The notes beneath the pieces were generated by a model. That model did not search any database, was not told the origin of the DNA, and saw only the letters and a program-made list of their open reading frames with translations. The position numbers were made by a program, and so were the translations under genes. A stretch of DNA of 64,000 bases from Pseudomonas sp. sp1636 (GTDB lineage Bacteria; Pseudomonadota; Gammaproteobacteria; Pseudomonadales; Pseudomonadaceae), in the NCBI RefSeq assembly GCF_030376615.1, contig NZ_JARRAB010000021.1, forward strand, positions 1-64,000, written 5' to 3'. Shown here one piece after another: positions 53,623 through 62,399 of the stretch (position 1 is the stretch's first letter; each line of letters begins with the position of its first letter).

Positions 53623-55428
53623 ATGCCTGACTACAAGGCCCCCTTGCGTGACATTCGCTTCGTTCGCGACGAACTGCTCGGCTACGAAGCGCATTATCAG
53701 AGCCTGCCTGGCTGCCAAGACGCTACCCCGGACATGGTTGACGCCATCCTCGAAGAGGGCGCCAAGTTCTGTGAGCAGGTATTGGCGCCGCTGAACCGTG
53801 TGGGTGACACCGAAGGCTGCACTTGGAGCGAGTCCGGCGTTAAAACCCCGACCGGCTTCAAGGAAGCCTACAAGCAGTACGTCGAAGGTGGCTGGCCGAG
53901 CCTGGCCCATGACGTCGACCATGGCGGCCAAGGCCTGCCGGAGTCGCTTGGTCTGGTGGTCAGCGAACTGGTCGGCACCGCCAACTGGTCCTGGGGCATG
54001 TACCCCGGCCTGTCCCACGGTGCGATGAACACCATTGCCGAGCACGGCACCGCCGAACAGAAGCATGCTTACCTGACCAAGCTGGTTTCCGGCGAGTGGA
54101 CCGGCACCATGTGCCTGACCGAGCCGCATTGCGGCACCGACCTGGGCATGTTGCGCACCAAGGCCGAACCGCAGGCCGACGGCAGCTACAAGGTTTCCGG
54201 TACCAAGATCTTCATCTCCGCCGGCGAGCACGACATGGCCGATAACATCGTCCATATCGTCCTGGCCCGCCTGCCCGACGCGCCGCAGGGTACCAAGGGT
54301 ATCTCGCTGTTCATCGTGCCCAAGTTCCTGCCCGATGCAGAGGGCGCTGCCGGCACCCGCAATGCCGTGTCCTGTGGCTCGCTCGAGCACAAGATGGGCA
54401 TCCACGGTAACGCCACTTGCGTGATGAACTTCGACGGCGCTACCGGTTACCTGATCGGCCCGGCGAACAAAGGCCTGAACTGCATGTTCACCTTTATGAA
54501 CACCGCCCGCCTGGGTACCGCGCTGCAAGGCCTGGCCCATGCCGAAATCGGCTTCCAGGGCGGTCTGAAGTACGCTCGCGAGCGTCTGCAAATGCGTTCT
54601 TTGACTGGCCCGAAAGCGCCGGAAAAAGCCGCCGACCCGATCATCGTGCACCCTGATGTGCGCCGCATGCTGCTGACCATGAAGGCCTTTGCCGAAGGCA
54701 ACCGCGCCATGGTCTACTTCACCGCCAAGCAGGTCGACATCGTCAAGTACAGCCAGGACGAAGCCGAGAAGAAGCAAGCAGACGCACTGCTGGCTTTCCT
54801 CACCCCGATCGCCAAAGCCTTTATGACCGAAGTTGGCTTCGAAGCCGCCAACCACGGCGTACAGATCTACGGCGGCCACGGCTTTATCGCCGAGTGGGGC
54901 ATGGAGCAGAACGTGCGCGACAGCCGCATTTCCATGCTGTACGAAGGCACCACCGGCATCCAGGCACTCGACCTGCTCGGCCGTAAAGTGCTGCAGACTC
55001 AAGGCGAAGCGCTGAAAGGTTTCACCAAGATCGTGCACAAGTTCTGCCAGGCCAACGAAGGCAACGACGCGGTTAAAGCGCTGGTCGAGCCGCTGGCCAA
55101 GCTGAACAAGGAGTGGGGTGAGCTGACCATGAAGGTCGGTATGGCGGCGATGAAAGATCGCGAAGAAGTCGGTGCCGCTTCGGTGGATTACCTGATGTTC
55201 TCCGGTTACGTCTGCCTGGCCTACTTCTGGGCCGATATGGCACGCCTGGCTGCCGAGAAGATCGCCGCCGGTACTGAAGACGAAGCCTTCTACAAGGCCA
55301 AGCTGCAGACCGCACGCTTCTACTTCGCGCGCATCCTGCCGCGTACCCGTGGTCATGTGGAAGCCATGCTGTCCGGCGCTGGCAACCTGATGGACATGCA
55401 CGAAGACGACTTCGCCCTGGGTTACTAA
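53623..55428 (+). CDS. Acyl-CoA dehydrogenase (FadE-type)
   Basis: FAD enzyme of 601 aa that oxidises acyl-CoA at the first step of beta-oxidation. The N-terminal DYKAPLRDIRFVRDELLGYE is the family head. FAD/substrate regions are GTMCLTEPHCGTDLGMLRTK and GTKIFISAGEHDMADNIVH. The catalytic Glu is in MLYEGTTGIQALDLLGRK. An extra C-terminal domain (about 470-600) marks the large PA0506-type group. GAGG precedes the start. A strong terminator follows. Chain-length preference cannot be read from the sequence. Confidence 0.93.
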   Translation: MPDYKAPLRDIRFVRDELLGYEAHYQSLPGCQDATPDMVDAILEEGAKFCEQVLAPLNRVGDTEGCTWSESGVKTPTGFKEAYKQYVEGGWPSLAHDVDHGGQGLPESLGLVVSELVGTANWSWGMYPGLSHGAMNTIAEHGTAEQKHAYLTKLVSGEWTGTMCLTEPHCGTDLGMLRTKAEPQADGSYKVSGTKIFISAGEHDMADNIVHIVLARLPDAPQGTKGISLFIVPKFLPDAEGAAGTRNAVSCGSLEHKMGIHGNATCVMNFDGATGYLIGPANKGLNCMFTFMNTARLGTALQGLAHAEIGFQGGLKYARERLQMRSLTGPKAPEKAADPIIVHPDVRRMLLTMKAFAEGNRAMVYFTAKQVDIVKYSQDEAEKKQADALLAFLTPIAKAFMTEVGFEAANHGVQIYGGHGFIAEWGMEQNVRDSRISMLYEGTTGIQALDLLGRKVLQTQGEALKGFTKIVHKFCQANEGNDAVKALVEPLAKLNKEWGELTMKVGMAAMKDREEVGAASVDYLMFSGYVCLAYFWADMARLAAEKIAAGTEDEAFYKAKLQTARFYFARILPRTRGHVEAMLSGAGNLMDMHEDDFALGY

Positions 55429-55448
55429 GCCCTCCCGCGATTTCGCCT

Positions 55449-55484
55449 AAAAAAGCCGCTACCTCTCGGGGTCGCGGCTTTTTT
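55449..55484 (+). terminator. Terminator of the first acyl-CoA dehydrogenase gene
   Basis: AAAAAAGCCGC (55449-55459) and GCGGCTTTTTT (55474-55484) form an 11-bp stem with a T run, 20 bases after the stop. Confidence 0.9.
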
Positions 55485-55713
55485 CGTATGTGGGCAGGGT
55501 GGACTTCAGCCCACCGAGGCCCCGATTTAACGCTGCTGGGCTGGAACGGAAGAACCGATATGCGACAGCTTACATACGCCAGGCGACGGTCTTCCGCCGG
55601 TCGCGCAGCCGCCATTTATGACGGCGCATGCGCACGGTTAGGGTCGTTGTGAGTCAGCCCGCCGCGGCCGTAGCGTAGGGGGATTGACCCGCGCCTGCCG
55701 ACGGAGGACGAGC

Positions 55714-55866
55714 GTGCCCGAATACAAGGCTCCCCTGCGCGATATGCGCTTCCCGATCGACGATGTCTTGCCCATCTGGCTGCGGCCGAGCGGTTCGGCC
55801 TCTGAGCGGCGCTTGAAGCTTGGCCCAAGCCCGGCAAATGGCGGGCTTGGGTTATCGGCGGGTTGA
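55714..55866 (+). pseudogene. N-terminal stub of a third acyl-CoA dehydrogenase
   Basis: A frame beginning with GTG at 55714, with a perfect GGAGG ribosome site upstream, reads VPEYKAPLRDMRFPIDDVL, the start of the paralog family seen at 53623 and 55976. Similarity ends after about 20 residues, then unrelated sequence runs to a stop at 55866. A hairpin CCCAAGCCCG/CGGGCTTGGG at 55824-55851 lies in the tail. P. aeruginosa has three such genes in a row (PA0506-PA0508, from memory), so the middle one was probably deleted. The 547-base gap between the two intact genes holds this stub, the terminator and nothing else recognised. Confidence 0.7.
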
Positions 55867-55975
55867 CAAGCAAGTGCAGACTTTTCGGTCACAACACGAC
55901 CCTATGTGTCTGAAATGTTGCTCGGTTAAACTCCCAAGCCTGATTTAACCCTGTTGCTCCGTTCGAGGATTTTCC

Positions 55976-57754
55976 ATGGCTGACTATAAAGCTCCCCTGC
56001 GCGACATGCGCTTCGTGCTCAACGAAGTGTTTGAAGTTTCCAAGCTGTGGGCCCAATTGCCGGCCTTGGCCGACGTGGTGGATGAAGACACGGCCAATGC
56101 CATTCTCGAAGAAGCCGGCAAGGTCACCGCAGGCGTGGTCGCGCCGCTCAACCGCAGCGGCGACGAAGAAGGTTGCAGCTGGAGCAATGGCGCGGTGAAA
56201 ACCCCGGCCGGCTTTCCAGAAGCCTACAAGACCTACGCCGAAGGCGGCTGGGTCGGCGTCGGCGGCGACCCGCTGTTCGGCGGCATGGGCATGCCCAAGG
56301 TGATCTCGGCGCAAGTGGAAGAGATGGTCAACTCGGCCAACCTGTCGTTCGGTCTGTATCCGATGCTGACCGCTGGCGCCTGCCTGTCGCTCAACGCCCA
56401 CGCCAGCGAAGAGCTGAAAGAGCAGTACCTGCCGAATATGTATGCCGGCGTCTGGGCCGGTTCCATGTGTCTGACCGAGCCGCACGCCGGCACCGACTTA
56501 GGCATCATCCGCAGCAAGGCCGAACCCCAGGCCGACGGCAGCTACAAGATCAGCGGCACCAAGATCTTCATCACCGGCGGCGAGCACGACCTGACCGAGA
56601 ACATCATCCATCTGGTGCTGGCCAAGCTGCCCGATGCCCCGGCCGGACCGAAAGGCATCTCGCTGTTCCTGGTGCCCAAGTTCATGGTCAATGCCGACGG
56701 CTCGCTGGGCGAGCACAACGCGCTGTCCTGCGGCTCGATCGAACACAAGATGGGGATCAAGGCCTCCAGCACCTGCGTGATGAACTTCGACGGCGCCACC
56801 GGCTGGATCGTCGATGCGCCGAACCGCGGTCTGGCGGCGATGTTCACCATGATGAACTACGAGCGCCTGGGCGTCGGTGTCCAGGGCCTGGCCACCGGCG
56901 AGCGCTCCTACCAGAGCGCCATCGAATACGCCCGCGAACGTCTGCAGAGCCGCGCGCCGACCGGCCCGCAGGCCCAGGACAAGCTGGCCGACCCGATCAT
57001 CGTGCATCCCGACGTACGCCGCATGCTGCTGACCATGAAGGCGCTGAACGAGGGCGGTCGCGCCTTCTCCAGCTACGTCGCCATGCAACTGGACACCGCC
57101 AAGTTCAGCGAAGAGCCGACCGTGCGCAAGCGCGCCGAAGAGCTGGTGGCGCTGCTGACCCCGGTGGCCAAGGCCTTCCTCACCGACATGGGGCTGGAAA
57201 CCACCATTCATGGCCAGCAGGTGTTCGGCGGCCACGGTTTCATCCGCGAGTGGGGCCAGGAGCAACTGGTGCGCGACTGCCGCATCACCCAGATCTACGA
57301 AGGCACCAACGGCATCCAGGCCCTGGATCTGGTCGGGCGCAAGGTGGTCGGCAGTGGCGGCGCCTTTTACCAGCACTTCGCCGACGAGATCAAGGCCTTC
57401 ACCGACTCGGCCGATGCCTCCCTGGCCGAGTTTGTCGAGCCGCTCAAGGCGGCCATCGCCAACCTCGAACAGATGACCGCCGACCTGTTGCAGCGGGCCA
57501 AGGCCAACCCCAATGAAATCGGCGCGGCCTCGGTCGAGTATCTGCAGGTGTTCGGCTACACCGCCTACGCCTACATGTGGGCGTTGATGGCCCGCACCGC
57601 CCTGGCCAAGCAGGCTCAGGACGACTTCTACGCCAGCAAGCTGGGCACCGCGCGCTTCTACTTTGCGCGCATCCTGCCGCGTATCCACTCGCTGACCGCT
57701 TCGGTCAAGGCCGGCAGCGCCAGCCTGTACCTGCTGGATGCTGCGCAGTTCTAA
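55976..57754 (+). CDS. Acyl-CoA dehydrogenase (FadE-type), second copy
   Basis: Paralog of 592 aa starting ADYKAPLRDMRFVLNEVFEV. Shared landmarks: GSMCLTEPHAGTDLGIIRSK, GTKIFITGGEHDLTENIIHL, catalytic Glu in QIYEGTNGIQALDLVGRK, and the C-terminal extension with FYFARILPRIHSL. The two copies likely differ in substrate range. It has its own upstream region rather than being fused to the first transcript, since a terminator intervenes. Confidence 0.93.
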   Translation: MADYKAPLRDMRFVLNEVFEVSKLWAQLPALADVVDEDTANAILEEAGKVTAGVVAPLNRSGDEEGCSWSNGAVKTPAGFPEAYKTYAEGGWVGVGGDPLFGGMGMPKVISAQVEEMVNSANLSFGLYPMLTAGACLSLNAHASEELKEQYLPNMYAGVWAGSMCLTEPHAGTDLGIIRSKAEPQADGSYKISGTKIFITGGEHDLTENIIHLVLAKLPDAPAGPKGISLFLVPKFMVNADGSLGEHNALSCGSIEHKMGIKASSTCVMNFDGATGWIVDAPNRGLAAMFTMMNYERLGVGVQGLATGERSYQSAIEYARERLQSRAPTGPQAQDKLADPIIVHPDVRRMLLTMKALNEGGRAFSSYVAMQLDTAKFSEEPTVRKRAEELVALLTPVAKAFLTDMGLETTIHGQQVFGGHGFIREWGQEQLVRDCRITQIYEGTNGIQALDLVGRKVVGSGGAFYQHFADEIKAFTDSADASLAEFVEPLKAAIANLEQMTADLLQRAKANPNEIGAASVEYLQVFGYTAYAYMWALMARTALAKQAQDDFYASKLGTARFYFARILPRIHSLTASVKAGSASLYLLDAAQF

Positions 57755-57771
57755 GCCGTCCCCGACAACAC

Positions 57772-57803
57772 AAAAGCCCCGGCCAGCGTGCCGGGGCTTT
57801 TTT
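57772..57803 (+). terminator. Terminator of the second acyl-CoA dehydrogenase gene
   Basis: AAAAGCCCCGG (57772-57782) and CCGGGGCTTTT with two more T (57791-57803) form an 11-bp stem, 18 bases after the stop. Confidence 0.9.
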
Positions 57804-57842
57804 ACATCTATTGGCGATGGGCTGATGGGTATTGGCGATGGG

Positions 57843-59411
57843 CTAGTGGTTGGCTTCAGTCTTCAGCGGCGGGATGTCGACCGCTCCGGGCGGCGTCGAG
57901 CCATTGGCCTGCGGGCGTTCGCGCTGCCATTGCAGGGCGATCAGGGCCAGGGTCGGGATCCCCAGCAGCGCGGTGATCAGGAAGAACTCGGCATAGCCGA
58001 GTTTCTCCACCATTACCCCGGAATAGCCACCGATCAGCCGCGGCAGCAGGAGCATGATTGAGCTGAGCAGGGCGTATTGGGTGGCCGAGAACTGCAGGTT
58101 GGTCAGGCTCGACAGGTAGGCGACGAACGCCGCCGTGGCCAGGCCGGCGCTGAAGTTGTCGGCGCTGATGGTGACGATCAGCATCTGCAGGTCGGCGCCC
58201 ATGCCGGCGAGCATGAGGAACAGCAGGTTGGTCGCGGCCGAGGCCAGGCCGCCGATGAACAGGATCGGCAGGATGCCGAAGCGCACGATCAGCAGCCCGC
58301 CGACCCCGGCGCCGAGCAGGGTCATGACCAGGCCGAACAGCTTGCTGACGCTGGCGATCTGATCCTTGGTAAAGCCCTGGTCGATGTAGAACACGTTGGC
58401 CATCACGCCCATCACCGTGTCCGACATGCGGTAGGTGGCGATCAGCCCGAGCAACAAGAATGCCTGCCAGCGGTAACGCACGATGAAGTCGTTGATCGGG
58501 GTCAGTACCGGCGCCAGGCCACGCCGGCCCATGCTCGACAGGCACAGGGTGGTGAGGATGGTGTAAAGCAGGGCGCGCAGGAAGGCGCGGTCTTCGAGGA
58601 GCAGGCCGAACAGGCTGGTTTCGCCCCGTACCAGGCTGGCGAAATCGGTGTAATAGAATTGGGTGAACATCGCCGGCACCGAGACCAGCAGCACGATCAG
58701 CACCAGCACCGAAACGATCTGATGGCTGAAACCGTAGCGCGCCGCGGCCAACTGGGTTTGCAGCGGCACGTCCGGTTCGCGCATCCACAGGCTGGTGAGC
58801 AGGCCCGGCAACATCAGCAGGGCGAACACCAGGTAGGTGCCGGCCCAGGCGCTGTGCTGGTAAAGCTGCACGGTAGAACCGAAACCCTCGGCGAAATACA
58901 AAGCCCCGGCGGTGGCCAGCAGTGCTGCGACCCGGTAGCCGGCCATGTAGCTGGCGGCCAGGGCCGCTTGGCGGGTGTCTTCGACGATCTCCAGACGATA
59001 GGCGTCGATGGCGATGTCCTGGGTGGCAGAGGCGAAGGCCACCAGCACCGCCAGGGAGATCAGCCAGGTCAGTTTGGTTTGCGGGTCACACAGCGCCATG
59101 CCGGCCAGGCCGACGGCAATCAGCACCTGGGCCAGTACCAGCCAGGAACGGCGCCGCCCAAGCCTGCCGAGCAGCGGCAGGCGCCACTGGTCGAGCAGGG
59201 GCGACCAGACCCATTTGAAGGCATAGGCCAGGCCGATCAGGCTGGCAAAACCAATGGTTTCGCGCGCTACCCCAGCCTCGCGCAACCACACCGACAGCGT
59301 GGAGAACACCAGCATGTAGGGCAGGCCGGCGGCGAACCCGAGGAGCAACAGCACCAGTGTGGCGGGGCTGGAATAGGCGGCGAGGGCTTCGCGCCAGCTT
59401 TTACGGGGCAT
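57843..59411 (-). CDS. ampG: Muropeptide permease AmpG
   Basis: MFS-type inner-membrane transporter of 522 aa with about 14 hydrophobic segments. The family head LLLGFAAGLPYMLVFSTLSVWL, the loop FKWVWSPLLDQWRLP, and SATQDIAIDAYRLEIVED are AmpG markers. AmpG brings anhydromuropeptides into the cytosol for recycling and, in Pseudomonas, supplies the AmpR signal for beta-lactamase induction. Functionally it ties in with CreBC/CreD in this same window. The C-terminal tail is short compared with P. aeruginosa AmpG (594 aa, from memory). Confidence 0.92.
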   Translation of the reverse strand: MPRKSWREALAAYSSPATLVLLLLGFAAGLPYMLVFSTLSVWLREAGVARETIGFASLIGLAYAFKWVWSPLLDQWRLPLLGRLGRRRSWLVLAQVLIAVGLAGMALCDPQTKLTWLISLAVLVAFASATQDIAIDAYRLEIVEDTRQAALAASYMAGYRVAALLATAGALYFAEGFGSTVQLYQHSAWAGTYLVFALLMLPGLLTSLWMREPDVPLQTQLAAARYGFSHQIVSVLVLIVLLVSVPAMFTQFYYTDFASLVRGETSLFGLLLEDRAFLRALLYTILTTLCLSSMGRRGLAPVLTPINDFIVRYRWQAFLLLGLIATYRMSDTVMGVMANVFYIDQGFTKDQIASVSKLFGLVMTLLGAGVGGLLIVRFGILPILFIGGLASAATNLLFLMLAGMGADLQMLIVTISADNFSAGLATAAFVAYLSSLTNLQFSATQYALLSSIMLLLPRLIGGYSGVMVEKLGYAEFFLITALLGIPTLALIALQWQRERPQANGSTPPGAVDIPPLKTEANH

Positions 59412-59458
59412 TGAGCGGGTATCTGTCTGCAGGGAGGAAATGGATTAAAGGGCGCACT

Positions 59459-59851
59459 CTAACCGCTGTGCTCCATCGGGCGCCAGCCGTGCCGTCGGAT
59501 ATCCACCCGGTCATTGAGCACCAGCACACCTTCGGTGCGCAAACGCGCCCGCTGCTCCGCGCCGGAAACACTGCCCGCCGGCAGGCTCAGGCGACCGCTG
59601 GCGGCGATCACCCGATGCCAGGGCAAGGTCGTGCCTGGCGGCAGCTGGCTGAGGCAGCGCCCTACCCAGCGCGCTGCGCGGCCAAGGCCGGCCAGTTCAG
59701 CCAGTTGGCCATAACTGACGACCTTGCCCGCCGGGACTTGCGCCAGCGTCATATACAGCGCCTCGCGGCGGGTTTCCTGGCTTGCCGCTGACAGGGGCGA
59801 AGCGGCATGCTTGGCGCCCCCGTCCTGACCTGTTGGTTGTCGACCGATCAT
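59459..59851 (-). CDS. Alkyltransferase-like protein (ATL, PWHR type)
   Basis: Protein of 130 aa related to O6-alkylguanine-DNA alkyltransferase. The usual active-site PCHR is PWHRVI here (Trp78), which defines ATL proteins that bind alkylated bases and hand them to nucleotide excision repair without repairing them. The DNA-binding helix region RAARWVGRCLSQLP and SYGQLAELAGLG fit. The start is the only ATG before the domain; it overlaps the divergent start of the DUF481 gene within CATG. A later start is possible since the first 25 residues have no homology to recall. Confidence 0.85.
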   Translation of the reverse strand: MIGRQPTGQDGGAKHAASPLSAASQETRREALYMTLAQVPAGKVVSYGQLAELAGLGRAARWVGRCLSQLPPGTTLPWHRVIAASGRLSLPAGSVSGAEQRARLRTEGVLVLNDRVDIRRHGWRPMEHSG

Positions 59852-60863
59852 GCTGCTGCGCATCCTGCTGTTCTCTGCCTTCGTGGGTTTGGCCCTGCCG
59901 GTGTCGGCGGACACGGTCTGGCTGAATAATGGTGACCGCCTGAGCGGCGACATTCTATTGCTCGACGGCGGCAAGCTGGCGTTGAAAACCCGCTATGCCG
60001 GCCAGGTGCTGATCGACTGGAAGGATATCGAGACCTTGCGCTCGGACAAACCCCTGTTGCTGCGTCGCCAGGGCCAGGGAGTGGACAGCAAGCACAGCGA
60101 ACACAGCGAACAGTTGGCCGCGGCCGGCAAAGGTATGGTGCGGGTCATCAATGCGACCAGCCAGACCGTGCCGCTGGCCAGCATCACCCGCCTGGTGCCG
60201 CCGCGACCCGTGCTGCAGGATCGGCTTTGGGAGGGCAATCTCGACGCCAAGCTGGACATGGAGCGCAACGAGGATGAATCCGATGAGTGGAAGCTCAAGG
60301 GCAACGCCCGGGTCGAACATGGCCGCTGGCGGCATGTCCTGACCGGCGATCTGGAACACGAGATCAAGAACGACACTAAGGTCGACGATAACTGGAAGTT
60401 GGAGTACGACCTCGATCGCTTCCTCACGGAACACTGGTTCTGGCGCGTCGGCGGCGAGCAGCAGGAAGACCAGTTCGAGTTCGTCAGGCGCCAGCGTATC
60501 GTCGGCAGCGGGCCCGGCTACCGTTTCTGGGATAACGAACTGGGGCGCTTCGACCTGATCGGCCAGCTCAATCGTATTCACTTCGAAACGACCTCCGGCG
60601 ATCTGGCATTCGACACCCTTTCCCTGGAGTGGGATTACAAGCGCCTGCTGTGGGGTACTCGCCTGGAGTTCTATAGCAACGCCGAACTGCAGATCCCCGA
60701 AATCGATGAAGTCGACTATGTGCTCGACAGCGAGTTCGGCCTGCGCTACCGGCTCAACAGCTGGGCCCGCCTGTCGCTGTTGTACGAACTGGATCAAATC
60801 CGTGCCCTGGGGCGCACCGCCTCCGAGCGCCATTATCTGCTGGGTGTCGGGGTCGGTTGGTAG
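59850..60863 (+). CDS. DUF481 family outer-membrane-like protein, copy 1
   Basis: Exported protein of 337 aa (signal MLLRILLFSAFVGLALPVSA). After the signal comes a small SH3-like region (DTVWLNNGDRLSGDILLLD, VLIDWKDIETLRSDKPL), then a DUF481 beta-barrel-like domain rich in alternating strands with ARVEHGRWRHVLTGDLEHE, DRFLTEHWFWRVGGEQQ, GPGYRFWDNELGRFDL, ending YLLGVGVGW. DUF481 proteins are predicted barrel proteins of unknown role. A second paralog follows 130 bases downstream. Confidence 0.85.
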   Translation: MLLRILLFSAFVGLALPVSADTVWLNNGDRLSGDILLLDGGKLALKTRYAGQVLIDWKDIETLRSDKPLLLRRQGQGVDSKHSEHSEQLAAAGKGMVRVINATSQTVPLASITRLVPPRPVLQDRLWEGNLDAKLDMERNEDESDEWKLKGNARVEHGRWRHVLTGDLEHEIKNDTKVDDNWKLEYDLDRFLTEHWFWRVGGEQQEDQFEFVRRQRIVGSGPGYRFWDNELGRFDLIGQLNRIHFETTSGDLAFDTLSLEWDYKRLLWGTRLEFYSNAELQIPEIDEVDYVLDSEFGLRYRLNSWARLSLLYELDQIRALGRTASERHYLLGVGVGW

Positions 60864-60925
60864 GGGCGTGCGGGCATGGCGGCGCTCGCCTGACTTGAAC
60901 TCCGATTAATTCCGACGGTCAGTTC

Positions 60926-60953
60926 TTGTTCAGCGCTTGGGCTTGCGCATAAT
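60926..60953 (+). promoter_or_regulatory. Candidate sigma-70 promoter before the second DUF481 gene
   Basis: TTGTTC at 60926-60931 and CATAAT at 60948-60953 with a 16-base spacer, 40 bases before the start codon at 60993. It suggests the second copy can be expressed independently. Confidence 0.5.
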
Positions 60954-60992
60954 GCCCGGCTTTTATCCACTCCGAGCCTTTGCAGTCCTCTT

Positions 60993-61997
60993 ATGATTTC
61001 CAGAACCCTGCTATGCCTGGCCCTTTTGGCAGCCGCCAGCCCTCTGCTGGCCGATACCGTATGGTTGAAAAACGGCGATCGGCTGAGCGGTACGATCAAA
61101 TTCTTCGAAGGGAAAAAACTGCTCCTGGAAACCGATTACGGCGGCTCGATTGCGCTGGACTGGAAGAAAATCGCCACCCTCGAAAGCGACCAGGAACTGC
61201 TGATCAAGGAAGGCAAACTTACCGGCGAGCGGGCCAAGGCCCTGTTGGCCGCCGAGCAGGGCAAGGTCACCCTGGCCAATGGCGAAGGGCCGAGAACCAT
61301 CGAACTGGCGAGTATCCAGCGGATCATGCAGCCCAAGCCGCTGGTCGAGGATTTGACCTGGAAGGGCAATCTCGACGCGGCGCTGGACTACAAGCGCGCC
61401 GAAACCGATAGCGATAATTACGACGTCGACCTGAAAACCCAGATGCGCCATGGCCTCTGGCGGCACCACGCCGCGGCCGATTACAACCGCGAGTTCCAGG
61501 ACAGCGTAGTGGCCAGCGATCACTGGGGGGCCGAGTACGCCCTCGACCGCTTCCTTGATGAGCACTGGTTCTGGCAGGGGCGTCTCGAATACGAGCGCGA
61601 TCAGATCGAGGACCTGGTTCGTCAGCGTACGCTCGGTACCGGTCCGGGTTACCAATTCTGGGATAACGAATTAGGCGCCTTCTCGGTGGCCGGCTTGCTC
61701 AACCGCACCGATTACGAATATGCCAATGGTGAGCAGGATAACTTCTATGCCATGAGCATGAAGTGGGACTACAACCGCTATCTGGTCGGCAAGAGCGTCG
61801 AGCTGTTCAGCAGCGGTGAAGTCGGCAAGCCGCTGGCCAATGTCGCCGATTACACCCTGGAGGCGGCGCTGGGCCTGCGCTACAAGGTTACCGACTGGGC
61901 TTCGCTGAATATGAAGGCCGAGAAAGACCTGGTCAGCGGTTCGCAAGGCGAACTGGACGAAACCCACTACAGCCTGGGCTTTGGTGTCGGTTGGTAG
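60993..61997 (+). CDS. DUF481 family outer-membrane-like protein, copy 2
   Basis: Paralog of 334 aa with the same architecture: signal SRTLLCLALLAAASPLLA, SH3-like part DTVWLKNGDRLSGTIKFFEG, then the DUF481 domain (DRFLDEHWFWQGRLEYER, GPGYQFWDNELGAFSVAGLL) ending THYSLGFGVGW. The conserved tandem pair probably arose by duplication. Both proteins keep the HWFW and FWDNELG segments, suggesting structural or functional constraint. Confidence 0.85.
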   Translation: MISRTLLCLALLAAASPLLADTVWLKNGDRLSGTIKFFEGKKLLLETDYGGSIALDWKKIATLESDQELLIKEGKLTGERAKALLAAEQGKVTLANGEGPRTIELASIQRIMQPKPLVEDLTWKGNLDAALDYKRAETDSDNYDVDLKTQMRHGLWRHHAAADYNREFQDSVVASDHWGAEYALDRFLDEHWFWQGRLEYERDQIEDLVRQRTLGTGPGYQFWDNELGAFSVAGLLNRTDYEYANGEQDNFYAMSMKWDYNRYLVGKSVELFSSGEVGKPLANVADYTLEAALGLRYKVTDWASLNMKAEKDLVSGSQGELDETHYSLGFGVGW

Positions 61998-62399
61998 CCA
62001 TATTCGGCACGTGTCAGCGTGCCATGAAAAAGGCTATGTCTTGGTTATGTGTTGCAAGCACTCTGCATGGTGCGTTGATGCTGAAGGCTTTGCGCTATCC
62101 ACCCTGGCAGCACGCGCCTTGTAGCCCGGATGGCCAGCACCGCTGACCCTGCCTCCACCAGCATGCGCAGCGGAGAAAACCTGCCGGCCCCATGCAGCAG
62201 GTACATAGCCAAAAATTTCGGTCATTTGGCTCGCCAAACTCCCTCGTTTTTGCGCCGCGCGCCTGGTTGCGCTCGCCGGCTGTCGCCCTCGCGACGGCCT
62301 TCGCTTTTTTCACCGCCTCGGAGGGCTTTGCGCTGCTGTCGCCTGGCGCGCGCACCGGCCCAATCGCTGAGGCTGCCGCGCCATGGCGCGACGGCGCTG
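61998..62399. other. Intergenic region downstream of DUF481 pair
   Basis: Region of about 400 bases with only a small hairpin GGCACG/CGTGCC at 62006-62023. Short open frames on both strands in 62095-62443 have no recognisable protein character, so no gene is called. Confidence 0.5.
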
